The notes beneath the pieces were generated by a model. That model searched no databases, had not been told where the DNA came from, and worked only from the letters and a program-made list of their open reading frames with translations. Below, one piece after another: positions 1 to 9,305 of a stretch of 64,000 nucleotides of DNA. The stretch spans positions 2,025,001 through 2,089,000 of the forward strand of contig NZ_CP055157.1 of NCBI RefSeq assembly GCF_013367775.1. Direction: 5' to 3'. How positions within the stretch are numbered: position 1 is the first letter of the stretch; each line of letters starts with the position of its first letter. Position numbers and translations under genes: made by a program. The DNA comes from Microbulbifer sp. YPW1. GTDB lineage: Bacteria > Pseudomonadota > Gammaproteobacteria > Pseudomonadales > Cellvibrionaceae.

Positions 1-1
1 A

Positions 2-115
2 AACGTCACCAACCTGACCGCAGAGCCCACCATCAACACCGGTGCCAACGGCACGGCATTCCAGATTACGGAAACCGATCGTCGCTACGTACTGGGTGTG
101 CGCGCCAAGTTCTAA
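2..115 (+). CDS. TonB-dependent receptor, C-terminal end only (partial)
   Basis: Only the last 37 codons are in the window; the gene enters from the left edge. The peptide ends in RRYVLGVRAKF followed by TAA. A final beta-strand with alternating hydrophobic residues and a terminal Phe is the usual end of an outer-membrane TonB-dependent receptor, and is what the BAM complex recognises. It lies about 180 bp upstream of a secreted alginate lyase on the same strand, so it could be an oligosaccharide importer of an alginate-use locus. That role is inferred from position, since the ligand-binding part of the protein is not visible. Confidence 0.6.
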   Translation, partial: NVTNLTAEPTINTGANGTAFQITETDRRYVLGVRAKF

Positions 116-123
116 TTCGGCAC

Positions 124-156
124 AGTGGCTGTTGGCGCTTCGCCATGGGCCACTTT
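124..156 (+). terminator. Possible terminator after the TonB receptor fragment
   Basis: AGTGGC at 124-129 pairs with GCCACT at 149-154, and an inner TGGCG/CGCCA pairing lies between them. Only three T residues follow, so this is a weak intrinsic terminator or simply a hairpin. Confidence 0.35.
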
Positions 157-296
157 CTGCAAAAGCAGAATCTTCAAAGCAGTAGAGAAAGCTCTCCGAT
201 ATCGCGGCGGCTTCGCTGCGGGTGGCTTTCTGGAAAAAACCGCAGCAGGTAGTTATTGCTGCAATCATCGATACCCCAAAAAATAATGAGGGTCCA

Positions 297-2111
297 ATGA
301 AAATAAAATCCGTGATGATGAAAATCAGTTGCGCAGTGGCGTTGTCGAATTTTATGGCTTCTGCTAGTGCATCCATTCAAAACCCTGGTTTTGAAAGCGA
401 CTGGGCCAGCTGGAATGATAGCGATCCGTCCGCTATTTCTGGTGTTGCCTATAGTGGCAGTAAGTCCGCAAAAATATCTGGTAGCGGCGGGAAAATAGAG
501 CAGCAGGTTACTGTCACCGCCAATACAAATTACCGCCTTAGTGCTTATGTACTTGGTGCCGGTACTGTAGGAGTGCAGGTGGTCGGCAGTACTTTCGATA
601 GCAGTATTGATAGCGCTGACTGGCAGCAGGTCTCTGTGGAATTCAATTCCGGTAGCGCGAGCAGCATTACGGTATTCGGTGCCTACAGCGGTAGTGAGGG
701 GCGGTTCGATAGTTTTGTTCTGGAAGAGCTGGGCGCTGGATCCGGATCCGGGGGCGGCAGCAGTTCGGGTGGTAGTATCTGTACTTCAGGCAGTAACTTG
801 TCCGTGGTATCCGCCTCTGACGATGGCACTAACGATGGGCATGGTCCTGGTAATGTACTGGACGGCAGCCTTGCCGACGAATCCCGCTGGTCTTCCCAAG
901 GGATCAAATGGATCACTCTCGATCTCGGTAGTGTACAGACTGTGGAGGGGGTGGATATCGCCTGGTACAGGGGTGACCTGCGTTCCAGCTTCTTCACCGT
1001 GGAAACCTCGACCGACAACAGCAACTGGACTGCGGTGCTTTCCGGTGGGCAGTCCAGTGGATCCAGTGCCGATCTGGAAAGTTACGACATCATCGACTCC
1101 ACTGCGCGTTATGTGCGTCTCACTGGGAGTGGCAATTCCTCCAATAACTGGAACAGCATTCTGGAAATGGATGTGATCGGGTGTGGAGACGGCAGTGGTT
1201 CTGGAAGCAGTTCCAGTGGAGGCGCCGGTGGAAGCTCAGGTTCAGGATCGAGTTCCGGTGGTTCTCTCGATCCAAATTTACCTCCTTCCAGTAATTTTGA
1301 TCTCGCTGACTGGTACCTGAGTGTACCCAGTGACAATGATGGCAGTGGGACCGCGGACTCAATCAAGGAGGCCGAGTTAAATGGAGGTTACGAAAATAGC
1401 AGCTACTTCTATACCGCCGCTGATGGCGGCATGGTATTCCGGTGCCCGGTGAGCGGTTACAAGACCTCAACCAATACTTCCTACACCCGTACCGAGCTAC
1501 GGGAGATGCTGCGCCGTGGCGATACCAGTATCAGTACCCAAGGCATCAACGGAAACAACTGGGTATTCGGTTCTGCGCCGGCTTCTGCACGCAATGCCGC
1601 GGGTGGTGTTGACGGTGTTTTGCGAGCAACACTGGCGGTTAACCATGTAACTACCACTGGTGACAGTGGTCAGGTGGGGCGGGTGATTGTCGGGCAAATT
1701 CACGCAAATAATGACGAGCCCCTGCGCCTGTACTACCGCAAACTTCCGGGTAACAGCAAAGGCTCTGTGTACATCGCCCACGAGCCCAATGGTGGCAGCG
1801 ACAGCTGGTACGAATTGATTGGTAGCCGTTCCAGTAGTGCTTCTGATCCTGCTGATGGTATTGCTCTGGATGAAATCTGGAGCTACGAGATCAAGGTGGT
1901 GGGGAACACCCTGACTGTCACCATCTCTCGGGACGGGAAGGCCGACGTGGTTCAGGTCGTTGACATGAGCAGCAGTGGTTACGATGTTGCTGATCAGTAC
2001 CAGTATTTCAAGGCCGGTGTATACAACCAGAACAATACTGGTAGCGGAAGCGACTATGTGGAAGCCACTTTCTACTCGCTGGAAAACAGCCACGATGGCT
2101 ATGCTTACTAA
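297..2111 (+). CDS. Secreted modular alginate lyase, PL7 family, with two carbohydrate-binding-like modules
   Basis: Predicted to cleave alginate by beta-elimination outside the cell. The ATG at 297 is chosen over an in-frame start at 222 because it follows a GAGG-type ribosome site and begins a signal peptide (MKIKSVMMK..., cleavage near ASASA). Order of modules in the 604-residue protein: a CBM4/9- or CBM16-like beta-sandwich (about 28-140), a Ser/Gly linker, a CBM32/F5-8C-like discoidin module (about 165-298), a second Ser/Gly linker, and a C-terminal PL7 catalytic domain (about 330-604). All three PL7 signature motifs are visible: RTELR at 398-402, QIH at 467-469 and YFKAGVYNQ at 570-578. 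Poly-serine linkers of this kind are typical of Microbulbifer, Saccharophagus and Cellvibrio enzymes. Substrate preference (polyM or polyG) cannot be read with certainty; PL7 enzymes with QIH often prefer G-containing blocks. Confidence 0.93.
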   Translation: MKIKSVMMKISCAVALSNFMASASASIQNPGFESDWASWNDSDPSAISGVAYSGSKSAKISGSGGKIEQQVTVTANTNYRLSAYVLGAGTVGVQVVGSTFDSSIDSADWQQVSVEFNSGSASSITVFGAYSGSEGRFDSFVLEELGAGSGSGGGSSSGGSICTSGSNLSVVSASDDGTNDGHGPGNVLDGSLADESRWSSQGIKWITLDLGSVQTVEGVDIAWYRGDLRSSFFTVETSTDNSNWTAVLSGGQSSGSSADLESYDIIDSTARYVRLTGSGNSSNNWNSILEMDVIGCGDGSGSGSSSSGGAGGSSGSGSSSGGSLDPNLPPSSNFDLADWYLSVPSDNDGSGTADSIKEAELNGGYENSSYFYTAADGGMVFRCPVSGYKTSTNTSYTRTELREMLRRGDTSISTQGINGNNWVFGSAPASARNAAGGVDGVLRATLAVNHVTTTGDSGQVGRVIVGQIHANNDEPLRLYYRKLPGNSKGSVYIAHEPNGGSDSWYELIGSRSSSASDPADGIALDEIWSYEIKVVGNTLTVTISRDGKADVVQVVDMSSSGYDVADQYQYFKAGVYNQNNTGSGSDYVEATFYSLENSHDGYAY

Positions 2112-2188
2112 AATTTGCGTCAACGCGTGATTTGGGCCCTTTGCACAAAATGGTAGGGGTTGTGTAGTAGGGTGCCCTGCGCATGCTT

Positions 2189-2218
2189 CCCGAAGCGGAT
2201 TCCGCTTCGGGATTCTTT
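2189..2218 (+). terminator. Terminator of the alginate lyase gene
   Basis: A perfect 10-bp stem, CCCGAAGCGG (2189-2198) with CCGCTTCGGG (2202-2211) and a 3-nt loop, followed by the T-rich ATTCTTT. It lies 78 bp after the alginate lyase stop. The remaining bases up to the tRNA (2219-2358) show nothing recognisable. Confidence 0.7.
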
Positions 2219-2358
2219 GCCCCTGCATAGCTAGGTCAAGTTGCTGCCTTTGACGGGGCTCAGCGATTGCCGGCTTCCTCTAATTTCGGAGTGCCACGAC
2301 AAGCAGAGTCGGTCAGGGACGGCTTGGATGTTGGATTGAATGGGTATTGGGCGGAAAA

Positions 2359-2435
2359 TGGTGGGCCCTCCGGGACTTGAACCCAGGACCTGCCGATTAT
2401 GAGTCGGATGCTCTAACCAACTGAGCTAAGGGCCC
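2359..2435 (-). tRNA. ileX: tRNA-Ile2 (anticodon CAU, read as lysidine-AU)
   Basis: A 77-nt cloverleaf on the minus strand with encoded CCA at 2359-2361 and discriminator A. The acceptor stem GGGCCCT/AGGGCCC pairs fully, the D stem is GCTC/GAGC, and the anticodon loop CTCATAA carries CAT. The T stem is CTGGG/CCCGG. A CAU anticodon fits Met or Ile2. C4-G69 and C5-G68 are present, which are known positive determinants for the lysidine synthase TilS, so Ile2 is favoured. Position near rpoD also matches E. coli ileX. The first anticodon-stem pair is a U27-C43 mismatch. Confidence 0.85.
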
Positions 2436-2523
2436 CCACCGGGGCTCGCAGGGACTTGCGAGCGGGTTGGCAAAGTACTCGATTTTTTGTGTCAAATCAA
2501 CGCTTTGCCCTGTTGTGTTGGCC

Positions 2524-4425
2524 TTACCAGGCCCAGTTGAAGCCGAGGCTTGCGTTTGCGCCGGACCAGTCCAGGTCGTCCAGTGAGCGCTGGTAACCCA
2601 CATTGAGGAAAGCGCTGCCCAGTTTGCTCTGCAGCAATACCACGCCCCCGCCGAACTCTCCCCAGGTCGCCCGGCGCTCCAGATTGAGCTGGAGTCTGGT
2701 GTCGAACAGCAGCTGGTCGTTGCCGCCGAGGGTGTGCCACACGTTGCCGAACAGGTAGCCGCGCAGGTTGCCGTCGAGCCACTTACTGTCGGTGTTGTAG
2801 GCGCGCATACCCGCTCGGAAGTTGGCCTCCGGGGTCATGTCCGGTTCCACCCAGGAAATTCCGTCTTCGTAAGCGCTGAGGTTGCTGTAGTTGGCCACTG
2901 CCTGAAGCTGTGGCTCGATATTGAAATGCTCCGATGCCTGCCAGGTAAACCCCTTTTCCACAGAGATGGTGAGCTGGGGGCCGGTTACCGTGGCGCCGAT
3001 ACCGCGGTATGAGCGGCTCTCCAGTTTCAGGTAGGCCACCTTGGCGGTGATATCGAAGTAGCCCATGTCTGGGCGGTAGTCGTTGAAGTAATAGCCGATG
3101 TGGTAGCTGGTAAGGTCATTCTGCCCTGAGCTGTAGTCGCTGAAGCCGCGGGCAAAGCCAGTCACGTCACCACTGGCACGGGTGCTGCCCACAAACAACC
3201 CCATTTCCCGCGCGCCGCCGGTGCAGGTGGGGGCCGACCAGATGTTGGTGCCCACCTGCAGGCCGGTGATGCTGCCGTCAAAGCGGTTGCTGATATCGCC
3301 GTTCCAGTTGTAGTCGGCGCTCATGTGATGCACGCGCAGCCAGTCGTCATTTACGCCGTCGAACCAGCTGCGCTGTTCCCCGCGCCGGCGGTGGTAGCTG
3401 CCAATCTCCTGCAGCGAGGTGAGGCGGGCGAGGGATTTTGCCTGGGCGTAGAGCGGGATCTCCGGGCGGTACAGCGGAATCGGGGCTTCGCCGGCGGCGG
3501 GTGCCGGGCCGACGAGGTTCGCTGCAGCGGTGTTGTTGCCGGTGGTGATGGTGTCGCTGACGCTGCTGAAGGCAAGTCCCTGGGTGCCCGGGGCGATGGA
3601 GGGCGCGTCTCCCGGTTTCAGGTTTGAGCGCAGGTACCAGTTGTCTTCGTTTTCCGGGTCGCCGGTGCCGCGGAACAGGAAATATTCGTAGGGGCCTGCG
3701 GAGATGGGCTCCGGCATATAGAAGGCGCCCGGGGCGCTGCTGCCACCGTTGCGAGCCTGTACTACCAGAATTCCGTCCCGGGTATCTGTGCCCGTTCCCG
3801 CTGCTCTCTCGAACAGCAGCCGGGTGCTGCCGCCGGCGCGGCCGCCGTCGAGGACCAGGCGATCGGCGAGGCTGTCGTCTCCCCCTGCCACCATGTCCAT
3901 GAGAATCACGCTGCCGGTGCTACCCACGTAGTTACCGTGAATCCAAAGCTGGTTGGCAGTGTCACCGCGCATGTCGATGGTGCCGCTATTGGATACGGTC
4001 AGCGCCTGATCGCCGCTGGCGCGGATACCTGCGCTGTAATAGGGCATCAGCACATGACTGTCGACGCCGGTCTGCAGGCGCCCGGGCAGGTAATCGCTGC
4101 CGCCCAGTGTCAGGTATTGGTCCAGGGTGAATCTGCTGCTCTGCTCCAGTGAGATGGTTTCCCAGTGTTTCAGGCGTGTCGGATTGCCGAGGCTGAGCCC
4201 CTCGATGGTGAGGGTGTCATTGCCACCGCCGCCGTCGACAATGGCGCTGCTGTTGCGACCGCTGGGGCTGTTGGCATTGAGGCGGTGGTGATCGTCGCCA
4301 TCGCCGAAGGCGACCTGGGCGTCGGCACTGGTGGGGATCACAGTAGACAAGAGTAGGGGCAGTGCCAGCCTGCACAGCCCGGGGGCGCCGGCGTCAAACG
4401 CACGACCCGCGCGGGGAAACGACAT
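2524..4425 (-). CDS. Autotransporter (type Va secretion) with C-terminal beta-barrel
   Basis: A 633-residue protein with an N-terminal signal sequence ending near SADAQ, a passenger of about 320 residues and a C-terminal autotransporter barrel (about 350-633) that ends in the aromatic strand GFNWAW. The barrel shows typical elements such as SWFDGVNDDWLRV, followed by GLQVGTNIW and a run of alternating amphipathic strands. The passenger has a GDGDD / GGGGNDTL stretch near its start, then TVSNSGTI and VLMDM-type strands usual for beta-helical passengers. No protease or adhesin motif was recognised, so cargo function is unknown. It starts at an ATG preceded by AGGGATGG. Confidence 0.85.
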   Translation of the reverse strand: MSFPRAGRAFDAGAPGLCRLALPLLLSTVIPTSADAQVAFGDGDDHHRLNANSPSGRNSSAIVDGGGGNDTLTIEGLSLGNPTRLKHWETISLEQSSRFTLDQYLTLGGSDYLPGRLQTGVDSHVLMPYYSAGIRASGDQALTVSNSGTIDMRGDTANQLWIHGNYVGSTGSVILMDMVAGGDDSLADRLVLDGGRAGGSTRLLFERAAGTGTDTRDGILVVQARNGGSSAPGAFYMPEPISAGPYEYFLFRGTGDPENEDNWYLRSNLKPGDAPSIAPGTQGLAFSSVSDTITTGNNTAAANLVGPAPAAGEAPIPLYRPEIPLYAQAKSLARLTSLQEIGSYHRRRGEQRSWFDGVNDDWLRVHHMSADYNWNGDISNRFDGSITGLQVGTNIWSAPTCTGGAREMGLFVGSTRASGDVTGFARGFSDYSSGQNDLTSYHIGYYFNDYRPDMGYFDITAKVAYLKLESRSYRGIGATVTGPQLTISVEKGFTWQASEHFNIEPQLQAVANYSNLSAYEDGISWVEPDMTPEANFRAGMRAYNTDSKWLDGNLRGYLFGNVWHTLGGNDQLLFDTRLQLNLERRATWGEFGGGVVLLQSKLGSAFLNVGYQRSLDDLDWSGANASLGFNWAW

Positions 4426-4610
4426 GATTCCATCCCTGGTTCGTTATTGGTCGATTCTGGCCGTTAACCGTTATTACGGCGCGCAGGTCCGTTGCGCGCT
4501 AGTTGGTACTATCGTGCCATTATTTTAGTTGAATCGACCGGGGCTGCCGGAGCTGGCTGCCGGCGGTCACGAATTTTGACGGGCAATCTCGCGCGGGAGG
4601 GATGCGGGGG

Positions 4611-5000
4611 TTAGCCAATCCAGCGCGGCAGCAGGATGCAGGCCCAGGTGGAGACCCACAGCAACAGGGAAATGGATACCGCTGCGGAGCCGGTGTCTTT
4701 GGCGATTTTTGACAGCGGATGTTTTTCCGGGCCGACCCGGTCCACGACCGCTTCTACGGCGCTGTTGAGCAGTTCGACGATCATGACCAGCATGGTCACG
4801 CCGATCAGCAGCGCACGTTCAACGCCGGACTCTCCCAGCCAGATTGCAGCGGGAATCAGGAAAATCGCGAGGGAGACTTCCTGGCGGAAGGCGGCTTCGT
4901 TACGCCAGGTGGCGATAAGTCCCTGGCGGGAGTATTCGGTGGCGTCGATCAGGCGAGAGATACCGGTTTTTCCGGGTTTATTCACAAACTGCTCTTCCAT
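4611..5000 (-). CDS. dgkA: Diacylglycerol kinase (DgkA)
   Basis: A 129-residue integral membrane kinase that phosphorylates diacylglycerol to phosphatidic acid, recycling lipid released by osmoregulated glucan and lipopolysaccharide modification. Family motifs are clear: ATWRNEAAFRQE near the N-terminus, the active-site segment ELLNSAVEAVVDR, and KDTGSAAV. Three hydrophobic helices match the small trimeric DgkA family. It lies downstream of rpoD on the same strand but beyond a strong terminator. Confidence 0.95.
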   Translation of the reverse strand: MEEQFVNKPGKTGISRLIDATEYSRQGLIATWRNEAAFRQEVSLAIFLIPAAIWLGESGVERALLIGVTMLVMIVELLNSAVEAVVDRVGPEKHPLSKIAKDTGSAAVSISLLLWVSTWACILLPRWIG

Positions 5001-5055
5001 TGCTCTGTGTATAACTCCGCTGGTTCATCTGTTTGACATAAAAACGTAACCCACA

Positions 5056-5081
5056 AAAAAGCCCGGCGAGCCGGGCTTTTT
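5056..5081 (-). terminator. rpoD terminator, possibly bidirectional
   Basis: GCCCGG (5061-5066) and CCGGGC (5071-5076) form a stem with loop CGAG, flanked by A6 on the left and T5 on the right. On the minus strand it lies 30 bp beyond the rpoD stop and separates rpoD from dgkA. Confidence 0.9.
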
Positions 5082-5111
5082 CAGTATGGACGATTTCATT
5101 TCCTGGGGAAA

Positions 5112-6983
5112 TTATTCGTCTAGGAAGCTGCGCAGGTGCTCGGAGCGCGAGGGGTGGCGCAGTTTGCGCAACGCCTTGGCTTCGATCTGACGGATACGCT
5201 CGCGGGTAACGTCGAACTGCTTGCCCACTTCCTCGAGGGTGTGGTCAGTGTTCATATCGATACCGAAGCGCATGCGCAGGACCTTGGCTTCCCGCGCGGT
5301 CAGCCCGGACAGCACGGAGCGGGTAGCGTCGTGCAGGCCGGTGGACGTTGCGGTGTCGATCGGGGAAGACTGGTTCTGGTCTTCGATAAAGTCGCCCAGG
5401 TGAGAGTCTTCGTCGTCGCCGATCGGGGTTTCCATGGAGATCGGCTCTTTGGCGATCTTCAGGACCTTGCGTACCTTGTCTTCCGGCATTTCCATACGCT
5501 CACCCAGCTCTTCCGGGGTGGGCTCGCGACCCATTTCCTGCAGCATCTGACGGCTGATACGGTTGAGCTTGTTGATGGTCTCAATCATATGCACCGGAAT
5601 ACGGATGGTGCGTGCCTGGTCTGCAATGGAGCGGGTGATCGCCTGGCGAATCCACCAGGTGGCGTAAGTGGAGAACTTGTAGCCACGGCGGTATTCGAAC
5701 TTGTCTACCGCTTTCATCAGGCCGATGTTGCCTTCCTGGATCAGGTCCAGGAACTGCAGGCCGCGGTTGGTGTACTTCTTGGCAATGGAGATCACCAGGC
5801 GCAGGTTGGCCTCCACCATTTCCTTCTTGGCGCGGCGAGAACGTGCCTCACCGATGGACATGCGACGGTTGATCTCTTTGATCTGGCCGACGTCCAGCTG
5901 GGCTTTGTCCTGGGCCTGCTGCAGTTTGCGCTGGGCGCGCTGGATTTCTTCGGCTACCTGGCGCAGGGCGTCGGAGTAGTCGCGCTTTTTCTTGATGATC
6001 GCTGGGATCCAGTCTTCGTTGGTCTCGTTGCCGGGGAATTCCTTGATAAAGGTCTTGCGCGGCATACGGGCACGCTTGATGCACAGGTTCATCACCAGGC
6101 GCTCTTGCGCGCGAACGTCGTCGAGGATATTGCGCACCGCGTTGTACAGCGGGTCGAACTGGCGCGGCGCCAGTTTGAAGAAGCGGAATACTTCTCCCAC
6201 GGCTTCCATGGCCTCGCCGGCCTCTTTGGAGTCGCGGCCGTGCTTCTTGATGGCAGCATCAGCTTTCTTCTGCGCAGCGATCAGCGCATTCATGCGCTCG
6301 GCGAGTTCTTCCGGATCGATGCCGCCTACGTTCTCTTCTTCTTCCGCAGCGGAGTCGTCGTCATCGTCATCGTCGCTGTCGTCATCGTCTTTGCTGTCAT
6401 CCTTCTTCTGCGCTTCCGCAGCCTGGCCAGCCTGGGCACCCGGGGGTACTTCGTCGGCGGGGTCGAGCCAGCCGGCGATGACGTCGGGAATGCGGCGCTC
6501 TTCTTTCTCGATCAGCGCGTATTCGTCGATGATGTGCTGCACGGCGCCAGGCCAGTAGGCGAGAGCGGCCATGAGCTCGCGCAGGCCTTCTTCAATGCGC
6601 TTGGCGATGGCGATCTCACCTTCGCGGGTGAGCAGCTCTACGGTGCCCATTTCGCGCATGTACATGCGCACCGGGTCGGTCGTACGGCCTACATCGGATT
6701 CAACTGCGGCGAGTGCGGCGGCGGCTTCAGCTGCGGCGATTTCATCGGCGGAGCTGTCGCCTTCGGCCATCAACAGTTCTTCGGCATCGGGTGCCTGTTC
6801 GAACACCTTGATGCCCATGTCGTTGATCATGCCGATGATGTCTTCCACCTGATCGGGATCGGAGATGTCTTCGGGCAGGTGATCGTTCACTTCCGCATAG
6901 GTGAGATAGCCCTGCTCTTTGCCGCGGGCGATCAGTTCTCTGATGCGGGAGGTGGTCTTTTGCTGCTGGGTTTTGTCGGTCAT
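5112..6983 (-). CDS. rpoD: RNA polymerase primary sigma factor (sigma-70, RpoD)
   Basis: The housekeeping sigma factor, 623 residues from the ATG at 6983. A TTG six bases further upstream is open but lacks support, and the ATG follows AGGG at a proper distance. Region 1.1 is seen as [21 protein letters not shown]. Region 1.2 contains [11 protein letters not shown], region 2 contains [44 protein letters not shown] (split by helix boundaries), and region 4.2 contains [22 protein letters not shown] near the C-terminus. The non-conserved insert between regions 1.2 and 2.1 carries an Asp/Glu-rich run (about residues 196-218). It stands next to dnaG, as in the classical macromolecular synthesis cluster. 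Confidence 0.98.
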   Translation of the reverse strand: MTDKTQQQKTTSRIRELIARGKEQGYLTYAEVNDHLPEDISDPDQVEDIIGMINDMGIKVFEQAPDAEELLMAEGDSSADEIAAAEAAAALAAVESDVGRTTDPVRMYMREMGTVELLTREGEIAIAKRIEEGLRELMAALAYWPGAVQHIIDEYALIEKEERRIPDVIAGWLDPADEVPPGAQAGQAAEAQKKDDSKDDDDSDDDDDDDSAAEEEENVGGIDPEELAERMNALIAAQKKADAAIKKHGRDSKEAGEAMEAVGEVFRFFKLAPRQFDPLYNAVRNILDDVRAQERLVMNLCIKRARMPRKTFIKEFPGNETNEDWIPAIIKKKRDYSDALRQVAEEIQRAQRKLQQAQDKAQLDVGQIKEINRRMSIGEARSRRAKKEMVEANLRLVISIAKKYTNRGLQFLDLIQEGNIGLMKAVDKFEYRRGYKFSTYATWWIRQAITRSIADQARTIRIPVHMIETINKLNRISRQMLQEMGREPTPEELGERMEMPEDKVRKVLKIAKEPISMETPIGDDEDSHLGDFIEDQNQSSPIDTATSTGLHDATRSVLSGLTAREAKVLRMRFGIDMNTDHTLEEVGKQFDVTRERIRQIEAKALRKLRHPSRSEHLRSFLDE

Positions 6984-7042
6984 GCACAACCCTGAATTCT
7001 GGGGATTGATAGTCGGGACTTTTGTCTGGACAAAGACGCGGG

Positions 7043-7048
7043 ATTATA
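7043..7048 (-). promoter_or_regulatory. Probable rpoD promoter -10 box
   Basis: A perfect TATAAT on the minus strand lies 60 bp upstream of the rpoD ATG. Its -35 region is weak (GGTTAT at about 17 bp). A perfect TTGACA at 7080-7085 is 31 bp away, too far to pair with it. Confidence 0.45.
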
Positions 7049-7243
7049 GCGTATTTGCGTAAGCAATAACCACTGTGACTGTCAAGGCAGATAGCGTGGT
7101 TCAGGGTATTCGGGCGCGCTTGTCTTCGGGTTTCCCGCCGGCTTTGGCAGGCGGGTCTGTGTATATGGTGATGCTGTCCGGGATTTCAAGGGCAAAAGCT
7201 CGGAATTGAGCGAGTAGCGGCACCAGCACCTTTGCTTCTAAAT

Positions 7244-9286
7244 CTAGTCCTGTTTTCGACGAAACTGTGCCAGCAGTGCCAGCTGCTCGGGGCTCAGCTG
7301 GTTGCCGTTGCTTTTGAGCTGGTCCAGCAGTCCGCGCTTGCGTTGCTTTTCCGCGGCGGTTTCCAGGGTGCGCAGGCAGTCGTTGAATTCGGTCTCCGGG
7401 TCGTATTCCAGCGCCTGCCCGGCACTGCCCACAATGGGGTGGCTCATGGCGAGGTGAGGCAGCAGTTCGCGGGCTTCCTTGCTCTCCAGGTTCAGCAGGC
7501 GGCCGAATAGCTGATTGCTGTTGAGGCCGGGGTTTTTATGCAAAACCTGGAGAATTTCACCGAAAAGCTGCAAATCTGCATCGTTACTGTCGCGAAAACG
7601 TGCCGGGTCAGCGATCAGCTGTGCCAGCTGGGGATGGTGCAGCAGCAGGGCGATCAGCATACGTTCGGCGGGCAGGCGATACTGGCCGCTGTGTCGGCGC
7701 GCGGGTTGCTGCGCTGCAGGCTCGTCCTCGCGCTGGGGTGGCAGGTCCGCCAAATCGTAGTCCGGTGGCGGCTCGTCGTAGCCCGGTGGAGGGGCGTCGC
7801 CGCCCGTATCCGGGTATTCGGTGGTGTGGGGTTGCTGCGGGCGCTCTCCCTCCGCGGACGGTTGCGCAGATGCCTGCTTGGGGGGCGCCTTTGCCGGCGC
7901 AGCAGCGGATGGTGCCTGCTGTGCGAGTTTGGCGGTGCGGGCTTTCTCCGCGGCGATGATCTCTTCCAGCATGTCCTGCTCGAGGCCGGTGCGACGGGCC
8001 AGTTGCTGGAACATCAGCTGGCGGTAGACGCCGGCGGGCAGCAGGTCGAGCAGGGGGGCAGCGGCCTTGGACAGGCGCGCACGGCCGTCCATGGTCTGGA
8101 TATTGATGCCTTCGCCGAGCAGGTCGAACAGGAAGTCCTCCAGGGGGCGCCCCTGTTCGTCGATCAGCTGGTCGAAGCGCTCGCCGCCGATCTGGCGCAC
8201 CAGGGTGTCCGGGTCTTCTCCTTCCGGCAGCAACAGAAAGCGCAGGCTGCGGCCGTCCTGCATATGTGGCAGGCCGGCTTCCAGGGCACGGCGGGCGGCG
8301 GTGCGCCCGGCCTGGTCGCCGTCGAAACAGAACACGATTTCACCGGTGTGGCGGAAAGCCAGCTGGATGTGATCTTCGCCACAGGCGGTGCCGAGGGTGG
8401 CCACGGCGCAGCGGATGCCGTACTGGGCGAGGGCCACCACATCCATGTATCCCTCAACCACGATCAGCCGCTTCAGCTCGCGGTTGGCCTGGCGGGCTTC
8501 CCAGAGGCCGTAGAGTTCGCGGCCCTTGTGGAAGATCGGAGTTTCCGGGGAGTTCAGGTATTTGGGCTTGTCGTCGCCCAGCACCCGGCCGCCAAAAGCG
8601 ATGGTGCGCCCGCGCTGATCGCGGATCGGAAACATGATGCGGTTGCGGAAGCGGTCGTAGTGGTGGCGCTTGCCGGGTTCGGCTTTGCCCGGGTTGCCAT
8701 CGCTGTCCTGGCGGCGGATGGCGAGGCCGGCAAGCTCCAGCTGCTCGGTTTTTTCCGAGCTGGTGCCGAGATGGTTGAGCAGGTTGTCCCAACCGGGCGG
8801 GGCCAGGCCGATCCCGAACTCCTTGGCGACTGCGCCGGAGAGCCCGCGGTTTTTCAGGTAGGTGATGGCGCGGGCGGAGACCTTGTGGTCGCGCAGTTTT
8901 TCGCGATAGAACTCGGCCGCTTTCTCGGTGAGCTGGTAGAGCGACTGGCTCTCCTGCTGGCGCTTGATCTGCGCCGGGGCCAGCTGCTCGCGGGGCACTT
9001 CCAGGCTCAGGCTGGCGGCGAGCTTTTCCACCGCTTCCGGAAAGGGCAGGCGATCGTATTCCATGAGGAAGCCGACCGCGTTGCCGCTGGCACCGCAGCC
9101 AAAGCAGTAGTAGAACTGTTTGTCCGGGCTTACCGTGAAAGACGGTGTTTTTTCATCGTGAAATGGGCAGCAGGCGGAATAGTTTTTCCCGGTTTTGCGC
9201 AGTTTTACCCGGCTATCGACGACCGGAACGATGTCGGCGCGGGCCAACAGGTCGTCGATAAAATACTGCGGGATCTTGCCTGCCAT
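7244..9286 (-). CDS. dnaG: DNA primase (DnaG)
   Basis: Synthesises RNA primers at the replication fork. The 680-residue protein has the N-terminal CHC2 zinc ribbon with C40, H43, C61 and C64 (CCPFHDEKTPSF ... YYCFGCGASG). The catalytic TOPRIM core follows, with VVEGYMDVVALAQYG and FCFDGDQAGRTAARRALE carrying the metal-binding acids. A long low-complexity Pro/Ala/Gln-rich linker (about 450-540) leads to a C-terminal DnaB-binding helical domain. The linker is longer than in the E. coli protein (581 residues). It lies between the yqeY-like gene and rpoD. Confidence 0.97.
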   Translation of the reverse strand: MAGKIPQYFIDDLLARADIVPVVDSRVKLRKTGKNYSACCPFHDEKTPSFTVSPDKQFYYCFGCGASGNAVGFLMEYDRLPFPEAVEKLAASLSLEVPREQLAPAQIKRQQESQSLYQLTEKAAEFYREKLRDHKVSARAITYLKNRGLSGAVAKEFGIGLAPPGWDNLLNHLGTSSEKTEQLELAGLAIRRQDSDGNPGKAEPGKRHHYDRFRNRIMFPIRDQRGRTIAFGGRVLGDDKPKYLNSPETPIFHKGRELYGLWEARQANRELKRLIVVEGYMDVVALAQYGIRCAVATLGTACGEDHIQLAFRHTGEIVFCFDGDQAGRTAARRALEAGLPHMQDGRSLRFLLLPEGEDPDTLVRQIGGERFDQLIDEQGRPLEDFLFDLLGEGINIQTMDGRARLSKAAAPLLDLLPAGVYRQLMFQQLARRTGLEQDMLEEIIAAEKARTAKLAQQAPSAAAPAKAPPKQASAQPSAEGERPQQPHTTEYPDTGGDAPPPGYDEPPPDYDLADLPPQREDEPAAQQPARRHSGQYRLPAERMLIALLLHHPQLAQLIADPARFRDSNDADLQLFGEILQVLHKNPGLNSNQLFGRLLNLESKEARELLPHLAMSHPIVGSAGQALEYDPETEFNDCLRTLETAAEKQRKRGLLDQLKSNGNQLSPEQLALLAQFRRKQD

Positions 9287-9305
9287 AGAGATGCTTCAGG
9301 CGGCC

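Noticed and set aside
4200..4400. RTX calcium-binding repeats in the autotransporter passenger (GDGDD, GGGGNDTL)
   Set aside because: Only one or two nonapeptide-like units are present, which is too few for an RTX domain; such motifs are common at the start of beta-helical passengers.
5136..6995. Long open frame (619 codons) on the plus strand opposite rpoD
   Set aside because: It mirrors rpoD codons in GC-rich DNA, has no family features or ribosome site, and rpoD is certain. The same applies to the long antisense frames over dnaG (7538-9334), lptD (33752-35437), surA/pdxA (32091-33404), the TonB receptor (54538-55878), purD (58112-59536) and purH (59994-61469).
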